Below are positions 17,322-26,846 of a DNA stretch of 64,000 nucleotides, one piece after another. Within the stretch, counting starts at the first letter, position 1. The number at the start of each line of letters is the position of its first letter. The notes beneath the pieces were generated by a model. The model saw nothing but the letters and a program-made list of their open reading frames with translations. It was not told where the DNA came from and made no database searches. The position numbers were made by a program, and so were the translations under genes. The DNA is from Deltaproteobacteria bacterium ADurb.Bin207 (lineage in GTDB: Bacteria > Myxococcota_A > Polyangia > Polyangiales > Polyangiaceae), in the NCBI GenBank assembly GCA_002070115.1, contig MWCO01000017.1, forward strand, positions 29,030 to 93,029, read 5' to 3'.

Positions 17322-19457
17322 TTACTTGCTGACCCGGCGAACGGATACGACGTCTTTGTGTCGTTCGAGTTTGTCGAGCACGCGCAGGAGTTGATCGGAG
17401 CTGACGATATCGAGCGATAGGCGGATTCGGGCGGTATTTTTTTTGAGCCTGGTATCGGCACGAACGGAACGCACGTTGGCCCCCGTATGGGCGACCAGGT
17501 CGGAAAGGTCGCGTAGCAGGCCTTGCCGGTCATTCACGAGGATGTCGAGATCGACGGCATGACGTTCTTCCCCTTCGGGTCCCCAATCGATTTCGACCCA
17601 TCTTTCTGGTTCGTGGGCGATGTTGATATTGGGGCAGTCTTTGCGATGAATGATGACGCCGCGTCCACGACTGATGAATCCAAGGACCGAATCTCCGGGC
17701 ACGGGGCTACAACATCGCGCTCTTTTTCCGAGGATATCGTCGATTCCGGAAAGAGATACGCCCGTCGAGGAAGTGCGCCGAACGCTTTCCGGTTCGCTGA
17801 TCGAAGGTAGTTCGGGAGCCGGGGCCTTGTCGCGTTCGACCTGCAGGGCAGCGGCGGCCACGGAATGAGGGGAGCGGATTCCGAAGCCGACGGCGGCATA
17901 TAGGTCATCGAGTTTTTCGTATTCGAGTTTGGCGAGAACATCGGTGAGCGTGGTGTAGGCCAGGTCGAGCCGATGGAGTTCTCGTTCGACGATTTCGCGT
18001 CCCTGCTGAATGGCATCGTCGCGTCCTTGTTCGCGGAACCACTGGCGGACTTTGCTTCTGGCACTCGTGGTGCGCAGGGTACCGGAGGCGGGATTGAGCC
18101 AATCGCGGCTGGGGTTGGGTTTTTTATGGGTGAGGATTTCGACCCGGTCCCCGGTTTTGAGTTGGTAATCGAGCGGGACGATCTGGTCATTGACGCGTGC
18201 GCCACGGAATCGGTGTCCGACCATGGTGTGGATTCGGTACGCGAAGTCCAGGGGCGTGGCGCCTTGGGGTAAGTCCACGATGTCGCCTGCCGGGGTGAAA
18301 ACATACACTTGATCGCGAAAAATGTCGGTTTTGAGCCGCTCAGCGAATTGATGGGGATCCGAAACGTCGCGTTCCCAATCCATCAGTTGCCGAAGCACCA
18401 CGAACTTCTGGTCGGACGACTTGGCTGCCTTTCGTCCTTCTTTATATGCCCAATGCGCGGCCACACCGTATTCGGCATATTCATGCATCTGACGGGTACG
18501 AATCTGCACTTCCAGCGGTTTGCCTTCCGGTCCCACCACGGTCGTATGAAGCGATCGATATAGGTTCTCTTTCGGTCTCGCGATGTAGTCGTCGAATTGC
18601 CCCGGCAACGGAGCCCATAGACTATGCACGAGACCGAGCGCGGCGTAGCAATCGCCCACCTGTTCGGTGATGACGCGCACGGCGCTGATGTCATGGATCT
18701 GGTCGAGTCCCACGCCCTTGCGCTGCATTTTTTGGTATATGGAATACAAGTGCTTGGCGCGTCCCTGGACCGTGGCATGAATTTTTTGTTCGGGTAGTTT
18801 GTCTCGCAACAAGGTGATCGCTTGTTGGATGAGACGCATGCGCTCCTGTCTTCGTTCCGACAGAAGCTTTTCGAGTTCGGAGTAGGTTTCGGGTTCGAGT
18901 TGCGCCAGAGACAAGTTCTCCAACTCGGTTTTGAACTGCCAAACGCCAAGGCGATTCGCCAAGGGAGCGAATACTTCGAGGGTTTCCCGAGCCACGCGAC
19001 GCCGGGTGGATTCATCCATCGAGTTGCTCAAGGTGCGCATTTTTTCTACACGTAACGCCAGTACGATGATCACCACGCGCACTTCCGCCGCCATGGCGAT
19101 GAACATTTTGCGTAATGATTCGGCAGCTTCCTGTTCCAGACGGTCCCATCGGGTTGCCTGGACCCGGACCACACCATCGACCAGCTTTGCAATCTCCTTT
19201 CCGAACTGATTTTCCGTATCTGCCTGGGAGATTTGATTTCGAAACGTAGCGACGAGACAAGCGCCTACGGCCGCGGGGTCCAGTCGCAGGCTCGCCAGTA
19301 CGTTGGCGGCGTGCAAGGCTCTTTTTTTTGCGGTAGCGTCGAGATGGGTGGTGACGCCTTCGAAGGCGAGTTCAATGGGTGCTGTATCCGCATCCGGATA
19401 GCTTTTTTTTACGTTGGCAAGCAGTGCCTCCAACTCGGGCGATGGGCTAACGGCCAT
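17322..19457 (-). CDS. relA: RelA-type (p)ppGpp synthetase with inactive HD domain
   Basis: 711 residues of the long RelA/SpoT layout. The N-terminal HD region (about 25-150) lacks the hydrolase residues: the usual LLHDxxED is read as LVATFRNQIS and the late KLADR-N is VLALRVEK. The synthetase domain (about 210-350) is intact: GRAKHLYSIYQKMQRK, FDDYIARPKENLYRSLHT, EVQIRTRQMHEYAEYG. TGS (about 375-440, VYVFTPAGDIVDLPQGATPLDFAYRIH), a Cys/His zinc domain (RARCCSPVPGD, HRKDCPNI) and a C-terminal ACT domain follow. As in gamma-proteobacterial RelA, it should make but not degrade (p)ppGpp, on ribosomes with uncharged tRNA. A hydrolase must be encoded elsewhere. Confidence 0.9.
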   Translation of the reverse strand: MAVSPSPELEALLANVKKSYPDADTAPIELAFEGVTTHLDATAKKRALHAANVLASLRLDPAAVGACLVATFRNQISQADTENQFGKEIAKLVDGVVRVQATRWDRLEQEAAESLRKMFIAMAAEVRVVIIVLALRVEKMRTLSNSMDESTRRRVARETLEVFAPLANRLGVWQFKTELENLSLAQLEPETYSELEKLLSERRQERMRLIQQAITLLRDKLPEQKIHATVQGRAKHLYSIYQKMQRKGVGLDQIHDISAVRVITEQVGDCYAALGLVHSLWAPLPGQFDDYIARPKENLYRSLHTTVVGPEGKPLEVQIRTRQMHEYAEYGVAAHWAYKEGRKAAKSSDQKFVVLRQLMDWERDVSDPHQFAERLKTDIFRDQVYVFTPAGDIVDLPQGATPLDFAYRIHTMVGHRFRGARVNDQIVPLDYQLKTGDRVEILTHKKPNPSRDWLNPASGTLRTTSARSKVRQWFREQGRDDAIQQGREIVERELHRLDLAYTTLTDVLAKLEYEKLDDLYAAVGFGIRSPHSVAAAALQVERDKAPAPELPSISEPESVRRTSSTGVSLSGIDDILGKRARCCSPVPGDSVLGFISRGRGVIIHRKDCPNINIAHEPERWVEIDWGPEGEERHAVDLDILVNDRQGLLRDLSDLVAHTGANVRSVRADTRLKKNTARIRLSLDIVSSDQLLRVLDKLERHKDVVSVRRVSK

Positions 19458-19520
19458 CTTAGGGAAACTATCACAGCCAGTGCTTCGTCCCCACCGCGAA
19501 TGCTTTTTGTCCCAAGCTTT

Positions 19521-20744
19521 TTATGCTTTACGCCCTTTGGGAGATTGCCATCGTCGCTTGACGTGTACCCTGAGGATATCGCGTAGCAACCCGATATGGG
19601 CGCAATGGTCCATCTTGTCATTTCCCTGGTATCCACGCACATGGAAGCCGGCGCGGTCATAACGAGAAATGAGATCGAGACCCATCGGATCCGAACCACG
19701 GGGCCGGACAGCTTGGGCACGACCGTTGAGCGCATGAATCAAATAATTGGCGGTCTCCGTCGTAGAGGCATATCCCGGAGGAATGATCGAGGAATGACTC
19801 ACGAACATCAGCTTTTGGCCTTTGGCCGACCGCTTCGCGAATTCAACGAATGGTTCGAGTTGCACCGCGTTGAGCGATTTGCCCGCGTAACCACAATGAA
19901 GGCCGTCGAGCAATACCACCGTGTCCACCACTTGTTTGCCATAAGCTGTTCGTAAAATTTCTCCTACCGCACCGTATCCAGCACTCCACGCACTGAGTCC
20001 GATCTTGCGGGCCTTTGCTTTGGGATTGCCGGTTTTTTTGGCTACCGCCGCCTCGACGCTTCGCACGAGATTTTGGAATACGTTTGGGGAGCGAAACACG
20101 GATTCATAAGGTCCCGATCCGATTCCGAGATCGATTCCCACCAGCACCGCTCCGTCCATAACCTGCACCCATTCCTTGCGAACCGCCTCGTGGCCGTGAA
20201 AGTGGAACATTACGTCGAATTGGCCGGAACGGGTGATTCCTCCCTTTTGCACACTGATCATTTGCCCCATCGAAGGAGAGCGGTCCCATCGATCGTAGAT
20301 GCCGAATCCAGGGTCCGGCGTGTTGCAAGGGTTGACTCCACGCTCCTGCGCGCTTTTTTGCGTTTGGGTCCACGCCGCTGGAGGAGCAATGACCGGCTGT
20401 GGGTTCGATGCCTTGCTTGTCTCCGTCTTGGCTTCCGGCGTTGGCGAAGCCGCTTTCGGCGTAGGAGCGGTGGGACGGGATGCCGCGCCTTTCGCGCTTT
20501 TACACGAGCCTTTTCGAGCAGGGATTTCCAAGACCTGCCCTGGCTTGATCGGTGCCCCCGCCACCATCCCGTTCTGCTCGCGAAGCGCTTCCACCGTAAC
20601 GTGATACCGCTTGGCGATCTTCCACAACGACTGCCCTTCCCCTACCGTATGCGTCGCACACGGGGCTTGCGCCATGGAATCCGTCACAAATAATACAACC
20701 GCCACCAAAGGCGCCAGCCACAACACGACGCGTCGCATCACCAT
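19521..20744 (-). CDS. Secreted LysM protein with alpha/beta-hydrolase-like domain
   Basis: 407 residues. The signal peptide (MVMRRVVLWLAPLVAVVLFV...SMA) is followed by one LysM domain (about 33-80, HTVGEGQSLWKIAKRYHVTVEAL...PGQVLEIP), a Pro/Ala/Thr/Lys linker, then a hydrolase-like domain (about 150-400). HFHGHE could form the oxyanion hole, LSAWSAGYGA the nucleophile elbow, and MDHCAH the late histidine. LysM binds peptidoglycan, so the enzyme is expected to act at the cell wall. The frame is open to 20822, but the signal peptide fixes the start near 20744. It is a distant paralogue of the neighbour at 20849, transcribed the same way. Confidence 0.82.
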   Translation of the reverse strand: MVMRRVVLWLAPLVAVVLFVTDSMAQAPCATHTVGEGQSLWKIAKRYHVTVEALREQNGMVAGAPIKPGQVLEIPARKGSCKSAKGAASRPTAPTPKAASPTPEAKTETSKASNPQPVIAPPAAWTQTQKSAQERGVNPCNTPDPGFGIYDRWDRSPSMGQMISVQKGGITRSGQFDVMFHFHGHEAVRKEWVQVMDGAVLVGIDLGIGSGPYESVFRSPNVFQNLVRSVEAAVAKKTGNPKAKARKIGLSAWSAGYGAVGEILRTAYGKQVVDTVVLLDGLHCGYAGKSLNAVQLEPFVEFAKRSAKGQKLMFVSHSSIIPPGYASTTETANYLIHALNGRAQAVRPRGSDPMGLDLISRYDRAGFHVRGYQGNDKMDHCAHIGLLRDILRVHVKRRWQSPKGRKA

Positions 20745-20810
20745 CACAAGCCAAACGTTGGCGCGGGATCGAAGGGCTTTCAACCCAACGACGATACCAA
20801 AGGGGATTGT

Positions 20811-20837
20811 TGTATGTAACATTTTGAATTTACATCA
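20811..20837 (+). repeat. AT-rich intergenic element, copy 2
   Basis: TGTATGTAACATTTTGAATT followed by TACATCA. The ends TGTAA and TTACA form an imperfect inverted repeat. It lies between the two LysM hydrolase genes. Confidence 0.5.
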
Positions 20838-20848
20838 AAATAATGAGA

Positions 20849-21790
20849 TCAGCGCTGGAGCCAGGTGAGGGCGGCCTGGTACATCGCACGACGTTTTTCC
20901 AGCGCGACTTCATGTCCCATATCCGCAGGATCCGAGAGAAAAACAGGAACGCGGGCGTTTCGCAACAACGCTTGCGTCCTGATAGTGCCGTCGAATACCC
21001 CGTCTTGCTTGCCCGTGATGAGGTAGACACGGCGCAAATGAGAGCGTGCGCGCCCGATCAATTGCGGCGCTTCCCCGCCCCAATACGCATCGTCGGCAGC
21101 CAAAATCAGCCAACGATTGAACATTCTTGGGTCTCGAATACCGATATTCATGCCCACGAATGCTCCTTCGCTGAAGCCGATCAGCGTATTTCCCGTTAAT
21201 TGCACGCGCCGTCCCTTCGCCTTGCGTAACGCCGCATGCGTGGCGTGAACGATCCGCCGGGCCGTAACCCAGTCGTTGTTCCAGCTTTGGCCCGCGCCAT
21301 ACGGATGCGAAGCGCTCGGGCATACGAGCCAACCCATCGGTCGGACGATGGGTGCCCATCGTTTACAAAACTCCGATGCATTGCCCCCTCGTCCGTGCAA
21401 CACCATGAATACGGGACGCGGTCCCGAGCGTTTCGGACCGGCTGGTTCGTAATAATAGGCAGAAGGTGCACCCGAAACCTCCAGGGTTTGCAAATCGCGC
21501 TGCCATTCGCTGTCGGGCCGTACTGATGGTGTGGGCGTGGATTGGGCAGGGGGTTGGGGATTCGGAACCACCAGCTTCTGGCCGGGACGAATCGGATCTG
21601 TTTTCCGGATTCGGTTGGCTTTGCATAAAGCATCGACGGAAGTCCGGTAACGACGAGCGATGGCGCCCAAGGTTTGGCCTTGTTGCACCGTATGCACGGT
21701 GGTTTCGGTTTGGGCGAAAGACAGCCCCTCCCACGAAAGGAGCGTGAGAATCGTGGATATTCCGAGGAACCACAAACGGCGGGGCCACAT
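20849..21790 (-). CDS. Secreted LysM protein with alpha/beta-hydrolase (esterase-like) domain
   Basis: 313 residues. The signal peptide (RRLWFLGISTILTLLSWEG...FA) precedes one LysM domain (about 32-78, HTVQQGQTLGAIARRYRTSVDALCKANRI). After a short Pro/Thr linker comes a phospholipase/carboxylesterase-type hydrolase: MVLHGRGGN (oxyanion), LIGFSEGAF (nucleophile serine), ITGKQDGVF (acid) and DMGHEVAL (histidine). A full triad is visible, so it is probably active. Cell-wall anchoring through LysM suggests de-esterification of wall or envelope polymers. It starts 78 bp after alaS ends; the ATG at 21790 is used, and a GTG at 21811 is also open. Confidence 0.85.
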   Translation of the reverse strand: MWPRRLWFLGISTILTLLSWEGLSFAQTETTVHTVQQGQTLGAIARRYRTSVDALCKANRIRKTDPIRPGQKLVVPNPQPPAQSTPTPSVRPDSEWQRDLQTLEVSGAPSAYYYEPAGPKRSGPRPVFMVLHGRGGNASEFCKRWAPIVRPMGWLVCPSASHPYGAGQSWNNDWVTARRIVHATHAALRKAKGRRVQLTGNTLIGFSEGAFVGMNIGIRDPRMFNRWLILAADDAYWGGEAPQLIGRARSHLRRVYLITGKQDGVFDGTIRTQALLRNARVPVFLSDPADMGHEVALEKRRAMYQAALTWLQR

Positions 21791-21868
21791 CACGGAGGTT
21801 CGACGTAGCACAAGGGATGGGATTCAGTGAATCTTTGGGGATTTTATCGGGGAAAGCGGCGAATTGGG

Positions 21869-24559
21869 CTAGGAAAGGAGGCTTTGCACGATAGCGGTCA
21901 CGGACTTCAAGGCTTCATCGAGTTTGGATGGGTCCGAGCCGCCCGCTTGCGCCATGTCTGGACGCCCTCCGCCGGAGCCGCCTACTTGTTGCGCGACCTG
22001 ACGGATGATGTCCCCTGCTTTGATTTTATGGGTGAGGTTTTTGCTGACGGTCGCGACGAGCATGGCTTTGGGGCCTGCCGCGGCGCCAACGACGACCACG
22101 GCATCTCCCAGCGTATCACGGAGCTTTTCCGCCATTTCTCTTAGTGCGGCCCCGTCGGCCACCTCCGACCGCACCGCAAGCACTTTCATTCCGCCGATTT
22201 CATGGGCTTGTTGAAGCATCGAATCCACGCCACCACCACCCATCGCAACCTTGCGTTTCAAGTCCGCGATCTGCTTTTCCAACTCTTTTTCATGTTGTGT
22301 GAGCTTCAGAACCTTGTCAGCAAGGTCCGGGCCGTCGGCTTTTACGAGTTTTGAAGCCTGTTGCACCGTCTGCTCGAGCTGCCGAACATAGCCGAGGGCA
22401 TTGAGGCCCGTGACGGCTTCGATTCTTCGCACCCCAGCGGCAATCCCTGCCTCGCTGATGATTTTGAAAAGGCCGATGTCCCCCGAAGCGCGAGCGTGGG
22501 TTCCTCCACATAGTTCAACCGACTCGGGCGTGATGGTGAGCACGCGCACGGTATCACCATACTTATCGCCAAAGATGGCGATGGCGCCCAAGGTCCGCGC
22601 CTCCTCCAACGGCAAGATATGCGTTTCGACCGGCACGTTGCGCAGGATCTTGTCATTGACGATGTCTTCGATTTGCTGCAGTTCTTGCGGGGTTACCGCT
22701 TTACCATGGGTGAAGTCGAAGCGGAGTCGATCGGGGCTGACCAACGAACCTTTCTGTGCGGCATGCGGACCGAGTACGGAGCGAAGAGCATGATGGAGAA
22801 GGTGCGTTGCGGAGTGATTCCGACGCGTGGCTTGTCGTGCTTCGTGGTCGACGATGGCTTCGAGTCCGTCACCGATTCGTACGGGAGCCACAACCTCGAC
22901 CTTATGAACCCACAGCGCATCGAGGGGGCGCTGGGTGTCGAATACCCGCGCGGCCAATTCGCCATTTCGAAGAAAAACACCCGTATCGCCGACCTGGCCT
23001 CCGGATTCGCCATAGAAAGGCGTTGCATCGAGGACGATTTCTGCCGTGGTTCCCGCGGGTGCTTCTTCGACCAAGGCATTGTCGACGATGATCGCTACCA
23101 CGCGAGCTGAATCGGAGCGCTCGGTTTCGTAGCCCAAGAAACGAACGGATTTGTTCGTCACGGCCTCGAGCGCGTCGAAGTAGGCGCGCGGAAGCGCCTT
23201 GTCTCCGACTTCACTGCCTTTGCTTCGTGCTTGGGCCTGTTCGAGGGCTAGCTTGTAGCCGGCCTGGTCCACGGTGATCCTACGCTCTTCGCAGATGACC
23301 TGGGTAAGATCGAGGGGAAAACCGTACGTATCATAGAGTTTGAAAGCAACGTCTCCCGACAGAACCTTCTGCCCTTTGTGCTCGAGGCCAGAGAATTCGT
23401 CTTCGAGAATCCGCAATCCGTTGTCCAACGTCTTTCGAAACCTCACTTCTTCCTGCTCGAGAGCATCAGCAATGAGATCGCGTCGCTCCACGAGTTCCGG
23501 GTAGCAAGCGCCCATACGCTCCACCACGTCGAGGGCCACCTCGAAGAAAAAGGGACGATGGATACCGAGGCGGTTTCCGTGTCGAATCGCTCGGCGCACG
23601 ACCCTTCGCAATACGTAGGAACGGCCATCGCGATCGGGCAGGATCCCCTCGGCGATGAGAAATGCAGCGGTGCGAGCGTGATCGGCAATGACTCGCATGG
23701 ATGTGTCATCGTCGGCTTGGGAATGCGTGTATTTTTTATTCGAAATCGATGCGGCTTTTTCGACGAGGGGCATGAGCAGATCGGTTTCGTAGTTGGAAGA
23801 GACCTGTTGCAGGACAGCGGCAAGTCGTTCGAGACCCGCTCCGGTATCGACGCATGGGGCGGGCAGGGCAGAGAGCTTGGCCTCAGCGCCATCCAACGTT
23901 CGGTTGAACTGCATGAACACCAAGTTCCAAATCTCCATCCACCCTTTTCCATCGTCGGTGGGATCCTGTCCGAACTTGCTGAGGTCGACATCGTTGCCGA
24001 CGAAGTAGTGAAGTTCGGAACAGGGGCCGCAGGGGCCGGTGTCGCCCATCTGCCAGAAGTTGTCTTTCATCCCCATGCCGAGGATGCGGTCATCACCAAA
24101 TCCTGTTACTTTTCGCCATATTACACGCGCATCGTCGTCGGCGGGAATACCGTTTTCTCCTCCGAAGACGGTGATAGCAAGGCGTTCGGGCGGCAGTCCA
24201 AGGTCTTTGGTGAGGAACTCCCAAGCGAAGAGGATGGCTTTTTCCTTGAAGTAATCGCCGAAGCTGAAGTTGCCGAGCATCTCGAAAAAAGTGTGATGAC
24301 GTGCGGTTTTGCCGACGTTTTCGAGGTCGTTATGCTTTCCGCTGATACGGATGCATTTTTGGCTGGATGCCGCACGAACGTACGGGCGCGTTTCGCGCCC
24401 CGTGAACACATCTTTGAACTGAACCATCCCGGCGTTGTTGAACATCAGGGTGGGGTCATTGGAGGGGATAAGAGAGGCCGAAGCCACGATCTCATGATCG
24501 TGTCGTCGAAAATAATCGAGGAAAGCACTTCGGATTGCAGAGGCGGTCAGATGGCTCAT
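21869..24559 (-). CDS. alaS: Alanyl-tRNA synthetase
   Basis: 896 residues, the normal size. The class II catalytic core starts at once (AIRSAFLDYFRRHDHEIVAS, LMFNNAGMVQFKDVFTG, RHHTFFEMLGNFSFGDYFK, GDTGPCGPCSE). The editing domain carries HSATHLLHHALR and the distal CGGTHARASGDIG zinc site. The C-terminal C-Ala domain (about 760-896) ends with the Gly-rich GGSGGGRPDMAQAGG motif. It charges tRNA-Ala and clears mis-charged Ser/Gly. The frame extends to 24643, but homologues start at MSHLTASAIRSAF. It is the first gene of a minus-strand series with the LysM hydrolases and relA. Confidence 0.97.
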   Translation of the reverse strand: MSHLTASAIRSAFLDYFRRHDHEIVASASLIPSNDPTLMFNNAGMVQFKDVFTGRETRPYVRAASSQKCIRISGKHNDLENVGKTARHHTFFEMLGNFSFGDYFKEKAILFAWEFLTKDLGLPPERLAITVFGGENGIPADDDARVIWRKVTGFGDDRILGMGMKDNFWQMGDTGPCGPCSELHYFVGNDVDLSKFGQDPTDDGKGWMEIWNLVFMQFNRTLDGAEAKLSALPAPCVDTGAGLERLAAVLQQVSSNYETDLLMPLVEKAASISNKKYTHSQADDDTSMRVIADHARTAAFLIAEGILPDRDGRSYVLRRVVRRAIRHGNRLGIHRPFFFEVALDVVERMGACYPELVERRDLIADALEQEEVRFRKTLDNGLRILEDEFSGLEHKGQKVLSGDVAFKLYDTYGFPLDLTQVICEERRITVDQAGYKLALEQAQARSKGSEVGDKALPRAYFDALEAVTNKSVRFLGYETERSDSARVVAIIVDNALVEEAPAGTTAEIVLDATPFYGESGGQVGDTGVFLRNGELAARVFDTQRPLDALWVHKVEVVAPVRIGDGLEAIVDHEARQATRRNHSATHLLHHALRSVLGPHAAQKGSLVSPDRLRFDFTHGKAVTPQELQQIEDIVNDKILRNVPVETHILPLEEARTLGAIAIFGDKYGDTVRVLTITPESVELCGGTHARASGDIGLFKIISEAGIAAGVRRIEAVTGLNALGYVRQLEQTVQQASKLVKADGPDLADKVLKLTQHEKELEKQIADLKRKVAMGGGGVDSMLQQAHEIGGMKVLAVRSEVADGAALREMAEKLRDTLGDAVVVVGAAAGPKAMLVATVSKNLTHKIKAGDIIRQVAQQVGGSGGGRPDMAQAGGSDPSKLDEALKSVTAIVQSLLS

Positions 24560-24682
24560 GGTCGATGTTCGAGGCTGAAGGGTTTTGACAATCGGATGCG
24601 TTCCTACCCCGAAGACGATTCGTTCGAAAGGGGGTGAGCGCAAGGTTGGGGCGAGTTCGGTTCTCCGTGCTATTCTACCGTG

Positions 24683-25087
24683 ATGATTGCTCGACGTTTT
24701 TTCGCTCTGTGTGGATGGGTCGTCGCGTTAGGGGGGTGTGGCGACGATAAGCAATCGGTGGATGCGAGCCAGGTGTTCGATTCCGGGCAAGGAACGAATA
24801 GTCAGTCATTTTGCCAGGACTATTGCACTACTTTGGTAGAGGTGGCTCCAGGCTGTGAGCAATACAACGAAAACCATCGATGTGAGAAAATCTGTAAGTA
24901 TTACGTGGCTTCTGTCTGTAGCGAGCCGTACGAGGCGTTTGCCTCGTGCCTGCAACAATCGAAAAAAGGTCAATGTTTTCAACCAGATGCGGGTAGGTTG
25001 ACCCTGGTTGTGGACGCCTGCCATGAGCCGTATCAGCGTTGGCAGACCTGCATTCAAGAAAAAAACGCCAGTGTTTGCCCTTATTGA
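24683..25087 (+). CDS. Small cysteine-rich lipoprotein
   Basis: 134 residues. The signal peptide MIARRFFALCGWVVALGGC ends in the lipobox LGGC. The mature part has eleven further cysteines in spaced pairs (SFCQDYCTTLVEVAPGCEQ, RCEKICKYY, SVCSEPYEAFASCLQQ, ACHEPYQRWQTCIQ), a pattern suggesting a disulfide-stapled helical hairpin protein. No named family is recognised. A TATTCT box at 24671-24676 sits only 7 bp before the ATG, so the message may have a very short leader. It is divergent from alaS. Confidence 0.78.
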   Translation: MIARRFFALCGWVVALGGCGDDKQSVDASQVFDSGQGTNSQSFCQDYCTTLVEVAPGCEQYNENHRCEKICKYYVASVCSEPYEAFASCLQQSKKGQCFQPDAGRLTLVVDACHEPYQRWQTCIQEKNASVCPY

Positions 25088-25278
25088 GGAGCGCGGGTGC
25101 GAAGCGGGTCCAAAGCCTTGTGCGGCCCTGCAAATCGCCCAGAAAAAGACGTCGGCGTGCGAACGTGATACCCTGTCTTCCAGCGTTTTGCCGACTGGCA
25201 AGATTGGTATACGATTCAAGGTCGACGTTGAGCACGAAGGCCCAAAGCATCCAAACCCGACAGTCGTTACGACCTCAG

Positions 25279-26838
25279 ATGGTCGTGGGCGACAAGTACC
25301 GCCTTGATTCTCTGTTGGCGGAAGGGGGTATGGGCACGGTGTGGGTCGCGACCAACCTGGTGCTCGAACGCAAGGTTGCCATCAAGGTTTTGCACGGCGA
25401 GGCACGCAATGATCTGGCAGAAGCCCGTTTGTTGCGTGAGGCGCGCGCGGCGGCCCAAATTGGGCACACGAATATCGTTCAAGTTTTCGATTTCGGACAC
25501 ACGGATCTGGGCGAGCCCTACATCGTGATGGAATTGTTGCGGGGCGAGGATCTGAGCGTGCGACTTGCGCGTGTGGGGCGCCTTGCCGCTGCCGATGCCG
25601 TCAAACTCCTGCTTCCGGTGACGAGTGCGCTCGCCGCCGGCCACGCCAAAGGAATCGTCCATCGCGACATGAAACCAGGCAATGTATTCATTGCCATCGA
25701 TGATGTGGGTAATGAAATCCCCAAAGTCGTCGATTTTGGAATCGCAAAAGTACAAACCCCTCAGTACACCCCGAAACTCACCGTCGAAGGACGTGTGGTC
25801 GGCAGTCCCGAATACCTATCCCCCGAACAAGCTCGGGGGGAAGACGACCTGGATGCAACCACGGATGTGTGGGCCCTATGTGTCACGCTTTACGAGACGC
25901 TTACGGGCAACATCCCGTTTCGCGACGAAAACTACAATCGTTTGCTTCGGCGCATCATCGAAGATCCGCCCCGTCCCATTACGGATTATGCAGCGGGAGA
26001 TGCGGCCCTGTGGAGCATTATTTCACGAGGGTTGTGCAAACATCGTCGCGCTCGCTGGGCATCGATGGAAGAGTTGGGTCGCGCGATGGAAGAATGGCTC
26101 GAACAGCGTGGGGTAGAGGATATTCCACGGGTTCGTTTCGCCAGTCTGTCTCGCGTCGCACAGGACTTTCCGGCTCATCCCCCTGCCAGTTCGAATCGAT
26201 CGAATACGACCGACGATGGGGAGGATGCGGAGCCGACGATTTTGAAGTTGCCTCCGCCCGTTCCTGGGCCTGCACCATCTCTGCCTTCCCAGGAGTTGTC
26301 GGTTCCCCTACCGGGATTGACGGTGCCAAGCAGTGTCAATGCAAGTCCGCTGCCCGTTCATCGCGATCCTTCGCCTTCTCGCGTGGAAGCTCCTCCCGTC
26401 TACGGCGACTTGCATGGTTCGGGCTCATCGTTGTCCAAACTTCCCTCTCGGCAGTTGCAACTCGCGGTCATGATCGTGGGTGGATTCATCATTGGAGTGA
26501 CCGCGGTCGTGCTGATTGCCATTGCGGTGACAAGGTTATCCAGCGACGAGCATCCTTCGCGGGAGCCTATGGCATCGGTTTCGGACTCTTCTCCGATGCC
26601 GATGCAAACCTCTTCCATCCAGATCCCACCGGTGGTCGCGGAACCAGCCGAAACGCAAGGGCCCGAGCCGTCTGTAACCATGACCGCGGGTCTGGACGCT
26701 GCTCCTGCGCCAAGCCCCCCGATGCCATCTACCACGGCGCTTTCTTCTTCCACCACGACACCTTCAGGCCGTCCACCACGGCCTATCCGAAATTGGACAA
26801 CGTCTTCGCCTCCTATCCCCAAGGACCCCAACTTCTGA
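25279..26838 (+). CDS. Membrane-anchored Ser/Thr protein kinase (PknB-like)
   Basis: 519 residues. The kinase domain (about 5-275) carries LLAEGGMGTVW (P loop), VAIKVL (ATP lysine), IVHRDMKPGN (catalytic loop), VVDFGIAK (DFG), GSPEYLSPEQ and DVWALCVTLYE, so all catalytic residues are present. A Pro/Ser-rich juxtamembrane region (about 295-385) leads to one membrane segment (about 395-420, LAVMIVGGFIIGVTAVVLIAIAV) and a short Ser/Thr/Pro-rich outer tail without PASTA repeats. The Met at 25279 sits right before VGDKYRLDSLL. The frame is open further upstream, and a TTG at 25228 preceded by AAGG is an alternative. Its stop overlaps the ribosome-binding site of the kelch gene, so the next two genes form an operon with it. 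Confidence 0.92.
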   Translation: MVVGDKYRLDSLLAEGGMGTVWVATNLVLERKVAIKVLHGEARNDLAEARLLREARAAAQIGHTNIVQVFDFGHTDLGEPYIVMELLRGEDLSVRLARVGRLAAADAVKLLLPVTSALAAGHAKGIVHRDMKPGNVFIAIDDVGNEIPKVVDFGIAKVQTPQYTPKLTVEGRVVGSPEYLSPEQARGEDDLDATTDVWALCVTLYETLTGNIPFRDENYNRLLRRIIEDPPRPITDYAAGDAALWSIISRGLCKHRRARWASMEELGRAMEEWLEQRGVEDIPRVRFASLSRVAQDFPAHPPASSNRSNTTDDGEDAEPTILKLPPPVPGPAPSLPSQELSVPLPGLTVPSSVNASPLPVHRDPSPSRVEAPPVYGDLHGSGSSLSKLPSRQLQLAVMIVGGFIIGVTAVVLIAIAVTRLSSDEHPSREPMASVSDSSPMPMQTSSIQIPPVVAEPAETQGPEPSVTMTAGLDAAPAPSPPMPSTTALSSSTTTPSGRPPRPIRNWTTSSPPIPKDPNF

Positions 26839-26846
26839 GGTTTGCA

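Noticed and set aside
23378..24637. 419-residue plus-strand ORF opposite alaS
   Set aside because: Lies fully within the certain alaS gene on the other strand; its protein has no recognisable domain and reflects codon-position GC bias.
25869..26846. 5' extension of the kelch gene frame back to 25869
   Set aside because: This part is a shadow of the kinase gene; the lipoprotein signal peptide and ribosome-binding site fix the start at 26847.
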